Source: Paramecium octaurelia (lineage: Eukaryota; Ciliophora; Oligohymenophorea; Peniculida; Parameciidae). From it: DNA of 64,000 nt. The DNA is taken from positions 12,934 to 76,933 of the forward strand of contig CAJJDP010000072.1 of the NCBI GenBank assembly GCA_905182995.1. Direction: 5' to 3'. The number at the start of each line of letters is the position of its first letter. Position 1 is the first letter of the stretch. Below, in pieces: positions 1 to 12,466 of this stretch. Under the pieces are notes generated by a model. It was not told where the DNA came from and searched no databases. It saw nothing but the letters and a program-made list of their open reading frames with translations. The translations under genes and the position numbers were made by a program.

Positions 1-1194
1 TTTTAAGATGTCTTATTAAAAAATTATATCATGAATGATAAGAATTTAGCCGTATAATTTAGTATTTATTTTCATTTTTATAATAATTCTAATAGTGAAA
101 TAGGCTCTCTTCTTCTCCTCCCAGTAGATCAAGTATCCCTATATTAGTAGGGGTTCCATAAATATTGTATGTTTTAATTTTATTTATTCAATGATTTTGA
201 TATTCCAATGTTAATACGATTAATATATTCAATGATATCGACCATTAATTCATGTAATAAATTTAATAAAGAAATTCAACCAAAATGAGCACGATAAAGA
301 AAAAGAAAAATCTCCATATTCCATAGAAGCATGGTGTAATGAAAACGTAAGAGACATTAGAAGTAAGAAATTTTAATGTGTTAATTATAATAATTTTCAT
401 TTTGTGAAGAATAATTTCTATAATCAACTAAGAGGAAGATTCCTTATTCTTCTATATAGCTACCACTTGCAATGGATACTATTAAAGGAAAGGTCTTATT
501 CCTTATAAATCGAATCTCCTACTTTATTTTTCTAAACCTTTATAGGGTAGTGCTGCCAACAATAATCTGACTAAAAATTTAAATATTTATTAATAAACTG
601 TATGACTTTCTAAAAAGTAACTAGAAATAAAGTTAATGGATTAATCAAAATCGTCTTTAAATCTTTTGGTTTGAATAAATTATTAATATACTAGATTCCA
701 TTTTTCAAAGGGCAAAAAAGATCTCATTTAATGAATATGATTGCTTAATAAGCTAATAGCCTATCTAATATAACCAATCGCGTGAATTAATTCAAATAAA
801 ACAGATGTATAGTAGATAGTAAAAAAATAGATAAATTGTAAGAGTGAAGAGAAATATATGGGGCAAATCTAAGATATAAAATTTATGAATATTGCTAGAG
901 TTTCATTTTAAGCAGATCTAACAAAATAGTAAGTTTTAAGAATCCATAAGCAAGTTTATTGGCTATTTTATGTTTTAGAATAGTTATATTTCTTCTCTAA
1001 AGTAGGCACTTCTAAAGGCGATTTTAAAAGAGTAGTTTTTGCTTCACCTAACTTTAATATAAGGTATATCAATTTTAGTAGTTTTCATTATTAATAATTG
1101 TCGGAATTCATCAGAATGTCTCTGAATTTAATTGAAAAATAATAGAAATCTTATTAAATTAAATAAATAAGATACTATATTATAGACAAAGAAA
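1..1194. other. Unassigned left edge; one long open frame on + strand
   Basis: No gene is recognised here. On the plus strand one frame stays free of TGA from about 231 to 848 (roughly 200 codons), longer than chance would usually give. Its start has a polar, protein-like stretch (EHDKEKEKSPYSIEAW at about 275-335). After about 400 the composition is less convincing and no clean start codon or intron series could be set. It could be a decayed gene or the tail of a gene with unrecognised introns. The last part, next to the TPR gene start at 1195, is plain AT-rich sequence. Confidence 0.25.
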
Positions 1195-3336
1195 ATGATT
1201 TAAAAAGACTTGTTAGAAAAAAAATAACAATCAAAAATTATCAAATAACCTCAACTTATTGACTTAGTTAAATACTAATAAAAAGAAATTGTTGACAAAG
1301 ACTTATTCAAATGTAATAATATGAAAAATATGATTTTTAGTTAAACAATTATTGGATCAGAGAAATTATGAGGAAGCCTTAATGGAGATAGAAGAAATAA
1401 TGAAATAGAACTAACTTCTCAAAGATGAAAAAAAGAATGATGACGAGCTATTAATGCATAAATGTAGTAAAGTTTATAACTCTTAAGCAAATATCTTATT
1501 AAGATTAGATAAATATAAAGAGTCTTTGGAATGTGTTAATCAAGCACTTGCTTTAAATCCAGAAAATAAAGAACTGTATTATCTCTAAGGTGTAAATTTC
1601 TATCAAGTTTTTTAGGGATAACATTAGTTAAGTTAAATAAATTTTCAGAGGCTTTTCAAAGTTTTATTCATACCAGTCATTAAAATCAAGAATCTTATAT
1701 TTATCTAGGTAATAATTTTTTTAATTTTCAATTAAGGGATAGCACTAGAAAGTATGGGTGGTTATACTGGGGCTTACAACTTTTATGAAGAAGCTTAAAA
1801 GTATGGTGAGAATTCATAGTTGTTAAATATTCTGAAAGGTTTTTTACAATACAATTGTTATTTTAGCTTAAGCATTAACTGGTTCAAGAAAATATGTATA
1901 AGCTGTGGAATTGTGTGATAAAACTATTTAGAATACTGATCTGGATAAATTTGCATATTCTGTTAAGGGTATCAAAAGGAAAAATTAATTTTAAGCAAGG
2001 GCATTACAAATGTCACTAAGATATGAAGAAGCCATAGAAGTATGCGATAAGTTAATTCAAATGGATGAAAATTATGCAATACCCTATGAAATTAAGGGTA
2101 TGTTTAGTGAAAAATAATTGATTAGGAAAGATCTTATCAGTTTTAAATAGGCCTGAGGAAGCAATCGAATAATGTCTAAAAGCTATTGAATTAGATTAGA
2201 ATAATTATTTAACTTTGGCTACCATCTGTAAATAATATTGAAAGTTTACTTTAGCTGGAGTATTAAATTAATTAAAACGTTATGAAGAAGCAATAGAATT
2301 TTCTGATAAGTCACTTTAAATTAATCCAGGTGATATTGCTCTTGGCAATAAGGGTATTTTTTAAAACTCAATAATTAAGGACTTGCATTATATAATTTAA
2401 ATCGACTTGAACAAGCTGTTTAATGTTTTGACTTAGCCCTTTAAATAACAAATAATCATCCTTTAATTAATTTACATATGGGTATGGTTAATATAGAATA
2501 ATCATTTTAGGAACTACATTATTCGAACTAGGTAGGGTAAAAGAATCCCTTGAATATTTCGATATGGCCATCAAAAATAATCCAATATCTATTAATGCTT
2601 ATTTGAGAAAAGGTAGAATTGAATCTAACTCAATATTTTAGGAATGGCATTATTTACTTTAGAAAGATACTAAGAGGCTATTGACACCTTTGACTTATTA
2701 ATCTCTAAATAACCAAATAATGATTAAGCATTTTTTTAGAAAGGTAAATGCGAAAATAGCAATATTAGGAAGGTCTCTATATAATTAAGATAGATTTGAA
2801 GAGGCACTTTTAGCTTTAAACTAAGCCCTTAAACTCAATCCAGATGTCTTTTTGATTTGGAATATCGCTGGTATATTCAAATTTATCTAAATAATCAGGA
2901 GAAACTTTAATGGCTTTGAATAAATTTGATGAGGCGTTATAATGTTTTTATAGATCAAATAAACTAAACCCATAGGATGAAGTAGCTATGGCTTTGATTG
3001 GTAAGTTTTATAAGTTAAAACTTTAGGAATTGCATTAGAGAGTATGAATAAAGATGATGATGCCAAGCATTGGTTTACTGAAGCCATAAAAGTTAATCCA
3101 AAAAGTCATGTTGCATTGATTTATTTGGGTATATATTCTAATCTTATATTTGTAGCAAAAACGTTATTAAAAACTGGAGATCATGAAGAAGCATTTTATG
3201 CTGCAAAAAGAGCTGTGTTTCTATAACCTTAGAATCAATAGTATTAAGAGATTTATGGTAATTATTAATATAATCTTTAGTTAAAGCCGTATTTATGTAC
3301 GAACTTTCAAAAAAATCTAAGGAATAAAAGGAATGA
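1195..3336 (+). CDS. Tetratricopeptide-repeat (TPR) protein with an intron in almost every repeat
   Basis: Read with the ciliate code from ATG 1195 (MIQKDLLEKKQQ...) to TGA 3334-3336. After a short basic lead the protein is almost wholly TPR units of about 34 residues, recognisable by repeated ...YEEAI..., ...A L x L N P and KG/G-A-L spacing. I count about fourteen. TPR arrays bind other proteins; no partner can be inferred. The first intron is 1313-1340. At least a dozen more of 24-28 nt follow, nearly all splitting a Gly codon after its first base (G|GT...AG|Gx) at the same place in the repeat. The last exon ends SKKSKEQKE. Start chosen as the first ATG in frame; exon joins are by eye, and a few donors are GTG or GTT rather than GTA. 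The gene is complete, with nothing recognisable within 2 kb downstream. Confidence 0.8.
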
Positions 3337-5791
3337 AGGAAATCAAATATGATTAGAAATATAAAATATGATAAACAATCAACATTGCTATTAAATTATC
3401 ATCATTACATCTAAATAGAAAATGGTTATAGAAAATTATAGCTGTTAATTATTTTATTAAACATAAAGGCACTTCTATTCCTTCAATGTATTTTTATGGC
3501 GATCTCAAAATTAATGGTATGTTTTGTTCAACCCTATTAGATAAAACTCATCTATAAGCTTGATAGCAAATATGAAAAAGAAATATTAACATACAACCAT
3601 CGTCTTATAAGTTTCCCTTAAATATATCATAGATGCAAATATTTTTATATTACTGAGGGGAAAGGAGTAATATATTAATTATTTAGAAGCTAGAGTTTGC
3701 CATTATTTTTTTACAGAAGAAGAGAGAGAAATTTGATATGAAATTAATACTGAATAACTTTCAATAAATCTAATTTAAATTCACTAAAATTTTGGATCTA
3801 TTAATAGCCTTGTCATTCCATACAATAACTTTTTGATCAAATTCTATAAAATTATTTAAATTTTCGAAAAAGATCAAAATTTCATCTTTTCTTCTTAAAA
3901 TGCAAATGTAATTTAAAGGTCAAAATTATAGATAATAGTTGAAATCCCAATATAATCAGCGTTTTATAAGAAAGATATATATCTATAGCTGAGCCTTAGA
4001 TTTTGAAAATACATTTTGAAGGAGTACATTATAAAATTATAATCGGCGATATTGTTTTCTTTTAAGATCAGTTAGGTTCGAATGATCTATATTCATAAAA
4101 AAAAAAATTTTTTAACTCATGTGATATAATACACTAATTAATAGTGCTTACCATTCTCAAATATATTTTATTACTAAAATATAGAGCAAAATATTATCAA
4201 TAGTAGAATGAAAAAGCTCCTTGAAAAAATTATTCTTCATAAAACGCAATCAACATTAGTTTCATAAAGGAGAATGGTTTCTATTATTCAGGGTTGAATT
4301 CAAAATAATTATTCAAATCTATGAAAATATAATGTTAGAAAAACTCAATTAGATTTAATAACATTAAAACTTGATTATTATGATAAAACAGTATAATTTT
4401 ATTTTATAACTATTTTTATTTTATAACTATTTTTAAACCTGACAGATCGCTAAAGGGTATAATTATCGTAAAATTGTATTTCATTTAATATTTCGATTGA
4501 TCCTAAGCAAATTGATTCCTTCTAAAACAAAGGTGGGTTGAATCAAAATGATATGATTAAGCCAATACTGATTATTGTTTAAATAAAATTAAATAAGCCT
4601 ATTGAAAAATAAATTTAATCTTTATAAATTTTGAATTAGGCATTGAATTAAAATCATTTTATATACGGTTTATTTAATAAAAACATAGAGGAGGGTCATT
4701 ATATTATTAGAAATCATTAATGATTGACCAGAATAATCAAATTCAAAAATAATCAAAAGGGATACTAATAGAAGATATTGAATTAGTGAGTATTCAAGAA
4801 TTAATTATTATTATTTTAATATTTCTTTTCAAAATAACTTCAATGAAAATTGCTTCTATACTTCATTTAAAAAAATTTGAATTATAATGGTCTAGAATAC
4901 ATTCTAAGAATTTTAATTAAATCTCAATTTATGGTTAAGCTCAAAGATTCGTTTTACTTCTACTTTTTTTTTGCTTTTACCTTATTTGATAAATGTTAAA
5001 TTTTGTTTTAAGTTATGTAGCTGTTTATATAATTAATTGCTATAACTATTTTATTGAAAAAATATTGATATTATATGAAATAATTCAACAACAAAACCGA
5101 AAAAATGGAATGAGTTTCTTTATTAGCAAGAGAATTAACATTTCTTTGACTTCAAATCTAATAAATCACATTGAATCTAGATATTTGTTATAAATTCAAG
5201 AAATCTACCAACTTACCAAACTGAATGATATAACAATAAAATATTGAATACTGAAGAACTCATTAAGTTTAAGTTTTCTTCTTAAGGATTTATCGTGAAT
5301 CCCTTTTCGGGTTAATCTATTTCAAGATCACATTTAACGGATACTTTTTCGATTTTAACTCAAAATCTTATTGAAATTAATGCTTTTTGAATTAGGCTGA
5401 AATATGTACTCTAATTAAATCTATCTGGAAAACTTCTTAATGTTTGTAAAAGGGAAGAGGACACAAGACTAATATTTAATTTTTTCAATGGAGATATCTT
5501 CAGTAAGTAGGAGTAATAATTAAATATTTGTAAATTTGGCATTTTTTTAAGTTTAGTCATTTTAGATGAATGATAGGTAAGAAATTGCTTAATTATTTTT
5601 TTACTATAATTATTATATTGTTAATTTAATTTTTTTGGTTGAATTTTAAAGAAGACATGCAAGAGAAAGAATTCAAGCATTGAAATTTGATAATATTGAT
5701 TTTTATAAAGGGTGTTTTGATTTATGATTACTATTGCTAGAAAAATAAAATTAATAAAAGCAAAACGATTTGATCACTCATATAATTCGAA
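3337..5791. other. 2.4 kb without a supportable gene; possible K+-channel relic
   Basis: Frames are broken by many TGAs. A few short stretches look once-coding. One near 3625-3735 on + ends in FFTEEEREI. Another, about 4993-5245 on +, has a hydrophobic segment followed by FFISKRINISLTSNLINHIE, which loosely recalls the S6/C-linker of ciliate cyclic-nucleotide-type K+ channels. No start, intron set or continuous frame joins them. Best read as decayed sequence between two genes. The channel comparison is a weak inference from pattern only. Confidence 0.3.
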
Positions 5792-8700
5792 TCAAATAAA
5801 AAGAGAGGATGTTGTTGATTATTTTTCATTTATTTTTTACTTCCTCCATTTTTGAATTAATTATTTTATTTTAATTTGGATTTGATATCCATATTTTATT
5901 AACGGGGCCATAATGCCTAATGATAAAAGTCCAATCTATCCAAATCCAATGACAACTTGAGATTCTAAACTCAAAAAATTTGCATAAGTCTCTTCATAAC
6001 AGATATTAAGTAGAGTAAACATAATAACTGGAATTTCAAAAATCAGAATTATCATTAAATCAATCTTTTCGTTGACCATTTTACCTAATACGATAATTGT
6101 TAAGTAGATAGAATTGATTAATGATAGTAATATTGATTGTATTAATTAGCTTTTTTAAGATCCAATTAAAACTAAAACAAATAAAAACTTTTTAGCAACA
6201 ATCAAGCTATCATGGTGAAGATTTTTCCTTTTTGTTAATTTCATTTATGAAGCCTGTATTTAAAAACTAGAGGCAATTAACACTAAAACAGTTAGTAAAA
6301 ATGAATATGCAAGTATGTCCTAAACTTTATTTCTTAGATTATTCTCTTTTTCGGAAAAGAGATACAAAATAGTCTTAAATAGTAAATCCCAACTATTTGC
6401 TTTAATGATGTATACAAGCCCCTCTAATGATATCATTTAATTAATCCCAAAACTTAATCTATTAAGTTTATGAACAAAAGAAGCAATATGTTGTGAAAGA
6501 TTTAACTTTTTATTATTGTAAATGAAAGCCCTGATTTAGTGGTACTAATTTTGAAAATAAAGCTTTAAGTAAATCTTAGATAAAACAAATAACACTGCTG
6601 CCATACCAACTTATGCGACTAATCCTGATAAATTAGTTATTAAGTCTGAATTGATATCATAAAATAGGAACTTCCCAAATGCTTGCATATAATCCTAACC
6701 TATTGCAACTTCAAATAAATCACGAATCTTAAGTTTATCCAAAATTGGTATTATCGTTACGACTTCTGAAGATTCAAAATATATCATGACATTTTATGGA
6801 AAATTAGAATTTATGTATTTTAGATTCGATTAATACTACATCGTGTCCAAGACCTCAAAACATTCAACTGGATTACCAGACAACAATATAAGAAAGCTAG
6901 TTGCACCAAGACCAATAAGTATATACATGTTGAGTGAGCTCATTTTATGGGATACCATTTTTTATGATTCCGATAATACTATAGGGTTCTTTAATCGTAA
7001 AGTGCAAATTTGATTTTCTACTTAAAACCCATAATCATCAATTAAGAAAGTGTCTAATTATACTTGAAACTTTATTTCAGTTGTTACTTGCTGTAATAAT
7101 TGAATTTAAAACAAGTAATTAATGTCTTACAATACAATATCATTTGGTTCAACTATCGCTTACTAATAAATTTTATAATAAAAAGGGTTTATATCAATAA
7201 GAGAGGCTTTTAAGCTTGTTGTCAAATTTTAAAAAGATTCTTGTAGCTTGACTTTGCTTGTAATTTGTAGTTAAATAAATGAGGAATCATAGGTTTGATT
7301 CACGAATAACAGGTTAAAATGGGGAGGATTTGATGAAATACACTAACTTGTTTGAAGATTTATTTATGTACATGTCCAATTCATCTCAATTTCACATTTA
7401 TTAGAACACCCGTCTTGAGATATTTGATTAAAATCATCACATTCCTCTATTTCTTACTTTGAACCATCACCACAAATACCAATACATATATTGTTAATGA
7501 CTTAATAACCATGTTCACATTATAAGCATTGGCCCTTTTCACAATAAAAGCAATACAATGGACAAGAAAATTCACATTTATGACATCCATCATAAGGAAT
7601 TTCATTACCATCATCACATTACTCATTTAATGTATTGATTTAATCTCCACAAATTGAAAGGCATTGATTATCAATTAAATAATATCCCTTTTCTTCACAT
7701 TATAATATTGGAGGATCCATACATTGTTATTGATCGCAGATTTAACAATTTTCTTTGCAAGAGAACTAACATTAATAGCAACCATCATATTATATATCAT
7801 TACCATCATCGCATTATTCAGATTCTTCAATGACTATCCCATCTCCACATATAGGAGTACAAACTTTATTTTAGAGCTCAAAATACTCCTAGCATTAAAC
7901 ACAATCTAAAGTTCGGTTACATAATACGCAATTTTGAGCACATTCAAATTTACATTAAAAACATCCATCGTTGCTTTCATTATTTGAGTCATCACATTGT
8001 TCATATTACAGCAGGGCAATTTTACCATCCCCACACTCTGAAATACATTTAAAATCTATTAAATTCCACCCTTCTAGACATTTAAAACACTAGGAAGCAT
8101 AGCATTCTAAACATTCTAATTAGCAACTGCTTTAGCATAAATAGCATCCATCAAACTGCTGTAAATTAGCATCATCACATTATTCATAATCTTAAATTAT
8201 CCCATTGCCACAAATGGGTATACATAATGATTAATTAAATAATTAAAAATTTTCATCGCAAATCTAACAGTTGTTTTGAAATAAAAATTAGCAATTTTGA
8301 GGCTTTTAATAAACGCACAACTAATATTAATATGCAAATATTCCATAATTACCAATGCTACATTGATGATTATCAATTAAAAGTTGATTATGTGAATTAA
8401 TTATAACATGCTGCAAATAAGAATTGCTTATAAAATTAGAAATTTAGCAAAAGTGACCTTCTAATGATTATGTTTAATAAAGACTTAAACTTATATTTTC
8501 ATCTTGAGAGCAAGTAAATTCACATTGATTATCTATTAATTAATACGATGAGTTGCAAATCAAACAAATGCCAAAATTACAAAAAATACAATTTAAAGGG
8601 CAAGAGAACTAACACTCATAGCACCCATCGTAAGGCTATTAGTTTCCATCATCACACTGTTCTTCAGAGACAACTATTTAGTCTCCACATTTAGCAACAC

Positions 8701-10016
8701 ATTATCCTGATATCGTATTCAATACCCAATGTGATAAACATTAAGTGCAGAGACCTTTGACACAATTAACACAACCTTCGTTACAATCATAAATCTAAGA
8801 AAAACAACCATCAAACGCATAAATATTATTATCGTTGCAAATAATGCCCTCATCTAAAACTTGTTTTTTTTCTGCATCTGTAAATACTTCAAAATCTCTA
8901 ATACCAAAAAAATGAGTTGTGTCTGATGAAGCAGGGGATTCAGAAAATTAGAAAGTTAGGCTCAAATTTTAATCTGTGCTTGCAAATTCACCCAAATACA
9001 TTTTATCTAATCTTAACCCAGCACCGCAAATAATAGCATTAGTAGTAATGACACTTACAGATTATATTGAATTATCTATTAATACACCGTTAGCCTCTAC
9101 TCTCATAGTAATAGATCCAGTCACATATGCACAGAGGAATGCAAAATATATGCGAACCTTTGTATGTGGATCAGATAAAAATAAATCAACTTAGAGTATT
9201 GTACCCATTTAAAATTTACCATAAAAATAGAAACCTAAAAATATTTTTCATATACTTCCGCACAACTAAATCCCATTATATAGAGCATAATCACTTTTCC
9301 ACCCTTCTCCATCTACTAAAACTATGTTATTAAAAAATGTCTGCACCTTGCTCATCTATAAACAGTTTCCAGTGATATCACAGAAATCACATCCCTTTGG
9401 ACATTTATAAACTGAAAATATGAGATCAGAAATCCCCCAAGACGCCCCAATTTGTAGAGAAATAAGTGTAACTATAGCGCTGTTACCATAGTGATTAATT
9501 GTGTTACTAATTTAATAAACTTCACCAAGAGTACCGCTACCACAAATTTACGTTCCAGTTGAAAGATTAGGATTGTCTTTGTATGCTTATTATCCATCAA
9601 TAAAAAAAATATAAAATGAGCCATGCCAGGGATCTAACCTATAAATCTCATTTGATGATGTACCTCCAGAATTTAAACTCGAACTTCATTTTATAATGAG
9701 GAGGTAAAATAAAAGTCTTTGTGATCGCTGTTTCATAATTAAACACCGAAGGACCTCCAAAAATCCATGAAGTCCCACAATCAGTAAAATGATTTAATGA
9801 AATAGCCTAGTATGATTTCCAATCTAAGTTATTATATAATATCGAATTACTGTCATCTGAATTAAACGGAGTGAAAAAGGATCTGCTAATTTCAATTTAT
9901 GCCAAAACCTTATGACATATTTGATTTTGAAATAAGAGATTGAGAAAGATAAAATAGCTTAGGTAGGATCGCGGCAAATTTATTACATAGTGAATGAACT
10001 AAGCTATGTAAAACAT
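5792..10016 (-). CDS. Large cysteine-rich surface protein (DUF4215-type repeats) with C-terminal membrane segments
   Basis: ATG at 10016-10014 gives MFYIAQFIHYV..., with a hydrophobic signal-peptide-like stretch before residue ~45. A lectin-like N-terminal region follows (CGTSWIFGGPSVFNYE, then FILPPHYKMKF), of a kind common in Paramecium surface proteins. The middle (about 7400-8900) holds at least six Cys-rich units with the CGDG...EQCDDGN signature of DUF4215 repeats, mixed with other CxxC segments. The last third, below about 7000, is rich in hydrophobic helices. The C-terminus is a final helix, a basic tail ending QKWRKQ..., and TGA at 5794-5792. Likely a plasma-membrane protein with its Cys-rich part outside; ligand unknown. 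Internal introns were not all mapped. The first 187 nt are repeated at 11149-11335 by the contig overlap. Confidence 0.75.
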
Positions 10017-11147
10017 GTAAGGTATTATAATATTAATACTAAAGATTTTTTACATAAAAAGAATTTAAATTTTATTGTTTATAAAAGTATCTTTCATTGA
10101 ACTTTGAAACGGGATTATTAAATTGCAAGTTCGATAATATTTATATATAACCTAGAATAATAAAAATGTTTAATTTATGATTAATCCTTGTGTTCAGAAT
10201 TAATATGTATGGGTTTCTGTTTAATAATTATTTTTTAATATTAAACTAAATTTATATGAATTAACTAACATTTACTTTTAAATATATCTTATAATGCGAT
10301 TAAAAGTATCTTCTTTATATTAATTCTAAACAGTCATTCTAAAAATGCATATTTTTCAAACTTTGTTCTGTTTTCATTCGAAGATTTGAAAGAATTGTCT
10401 TTAATTATTATTTATACAAATATTCAACATTGTTCAGTACAATAAAATATAAAACATTTGCTCAATAGAAGTTCAATTTCAAGTTCAGCTTGGAAAGCCT
10501 TCTATCTATTGATTATTAAGGTAACGTTTCGAGCATAAAAATCTCTTCTTCACATCCTCTTTGTTTTTCCTAAATCAAATATTAACCTACATCTACTTAT
10601 ATAAAACAAGATGAATCTAATTTGAAATTGCCAAGATTATGAAGAACCTAGTAATTATTTTGAGAAAAAGTAATTTTTTTTGGAGAGTTCTTAACAATAA
10701 CCTTGTAGGTAAAACAAGTTTTAGGCTATTATGGAGTCAAAAGAATTTGAAACAATCTAAATATGAGAAAAATGCCAAAAAGAATAATAGTTAATGATTG
10801 GAAAAGGAGTATATTTAAATCGAAACCATCAGAGAGAGATCTTAATCTCATAGATTAGAAAATTTAAAATGTTATACCATCAGGTTCTAACCGAATTACA
10901 AATTGTAAAAATTTTACTGTTAAGATATCTCTTATAAATATAGTGCATAAGAAGATAAGAAATAGATAAGTTGGACTTTTACATTATATTCTAAAAACTG
11001 GATTATAAATATTGATATTGGGCTAATTTTTGAAATATAAAATTTTATTTAAAAGAACACTATAAAATCCATATCTTAACAAAAATTTATATTGGGTTCT
11101 TGATTTTAACAAGATTGTTCTTCTAGAAAACTAAAAAAATATACTTT
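9830..11147. repeat. First copy of an exact 1318-bp direct repeat ending at an N
   Basis: The bases 9830-11147 recur at 11149-12466 with an offset of 1319 and no difference that I found at the ends or at the sampled internal lines. The single unknown base 11148 lies between the copies. The copy holds the 5' end of the Cys-rich gene and about 1.1 kb of AT-rich sequence upstream of it. This is what two overlapping contigs placed end to end with one N would give. Confidence 0.9.
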
Positions 11148-11148
11148 N
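11148..11148. other. Assembly gap (single N)
   Basis: One undetermined base separates two identical 1318-bp copies, so it marks a join between contigs, not a true single-base ambiguity. Confidence 0.9.
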
Positions 11149-12466
11149 TATTATATAATATCGAATTACTGTCATCTGAATTAAACGGAGTGAAAAAGGA
11201 TCTGCTAATTTCAATTTATGCCAAAACCTTATGACATATTTGATTTTGAAATAAGAGATTGAGAAAGATAAAATAGCTTAGGTAGGATCGCGGCAAATTT
11301 ATTACATAGTGAATGAACTAAGCTATGTAAAACATGTAAGGTATTATAATATTAATACTAAAGATTTTTTACATAAAAAGAATTTAAATTTTATTGTTTA
11401 TAAAAGTATCTTTCATTGAACTTTGAAACGGGATTATTAAATTGCAAGTTCGATAATATTTATATATAACCTAGAATAATAAAAATGTTTAATTTATGAT
11501 TAATCCTTGTGTTCAGAATTAATATGTATGGGTTTCTGTTTAATAATTATTTTTTAATATTAAACTAAATTTATATGAATTAACTAACATTTACTTTTAA
11601 ATATATCTTATAATGCGATTAAAAGTATCTTCTTTATATTAATTCTAAACAGTCATTCTAAAAATGCATATTTTTCAAACTTTGTTCTGTTTTCATTCGA
11701 AGATTTGAAAGAATTGTCTTTAATTATTATTTATACAAATATTCAACATTGTTCAGTACAATAAAATATAAAACATTTGCTCAATAGAAGTTCAATTTCA
11801 AGTTCAGCTTGGAAAGCCTTCTATCTATTGATTATTAAGGTAACGTTTCGAGCATAAAAATCTCTTCTTCACATCCTCTTTGTTTTTCCTAAATCAAATA
11901 TTAACCTACATCTACTTATATAAAACAAGATGAATCTAATTTGAAATTGCCAAGATTATGAAGAACCTAGTAATTATTTTGAGAAAAAGTAATTTTTTTT
12001 GGAGAGTTCTTAACAATAACCTTGTAGGTAAAACAAGTTTTAGGCTATTATGGAGTCAAAAGAATTTGAAACAATCTAAATATGAGAAAAATGCCAAAAA
12101 GAATAATAGTTAATGATTGGAAAAGGAGTATATTTAAATCGAAACCATCAGAGAGAGATCTTAATCTCATAGATTAGAAAATTTAAAATGTTATACCATC
12201 AGGTTCTAACCGAATTACAAATTGTAAAAATTTTACTGTTAAGATATCTCTTATAAATATAGTGCATAAGAAGATAAGAAATAGATAAGTTGGACTTTTA
12301 CATTATATTCTAAAAACTGGATTATAAATATTGATATTGGGCTAATTTTTGAAATATAAAATTTTATTTAAAAGAACACTATAAAATCCATATCTTAACA
12401 AAAATTTATATTGGGTTCTTGATTTTAACAAGATTGTTCTTCTAGAAAACTAAAAAAATATACTTT
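11149..12466. repeat. Second copy of the 1318-bp direct repeat; carries a partial 5' end of the Cys-rich gene
   Basis: Exact counterpart of 9830-11147. On the minus strand 11335-11149 repeats the first 62 codons of the Cys-rich protein and stops at the N. This piece should not be counted as a second gene. Beyond it (11336-12466) I see no coding sequence. Confidence 0.88.

Noticed and set aside
9830-12466. Genuine tandem segmental duplication
   Set aside because: The copies appear identical and meet at a single N; a contig-overlap artefact explains this better.
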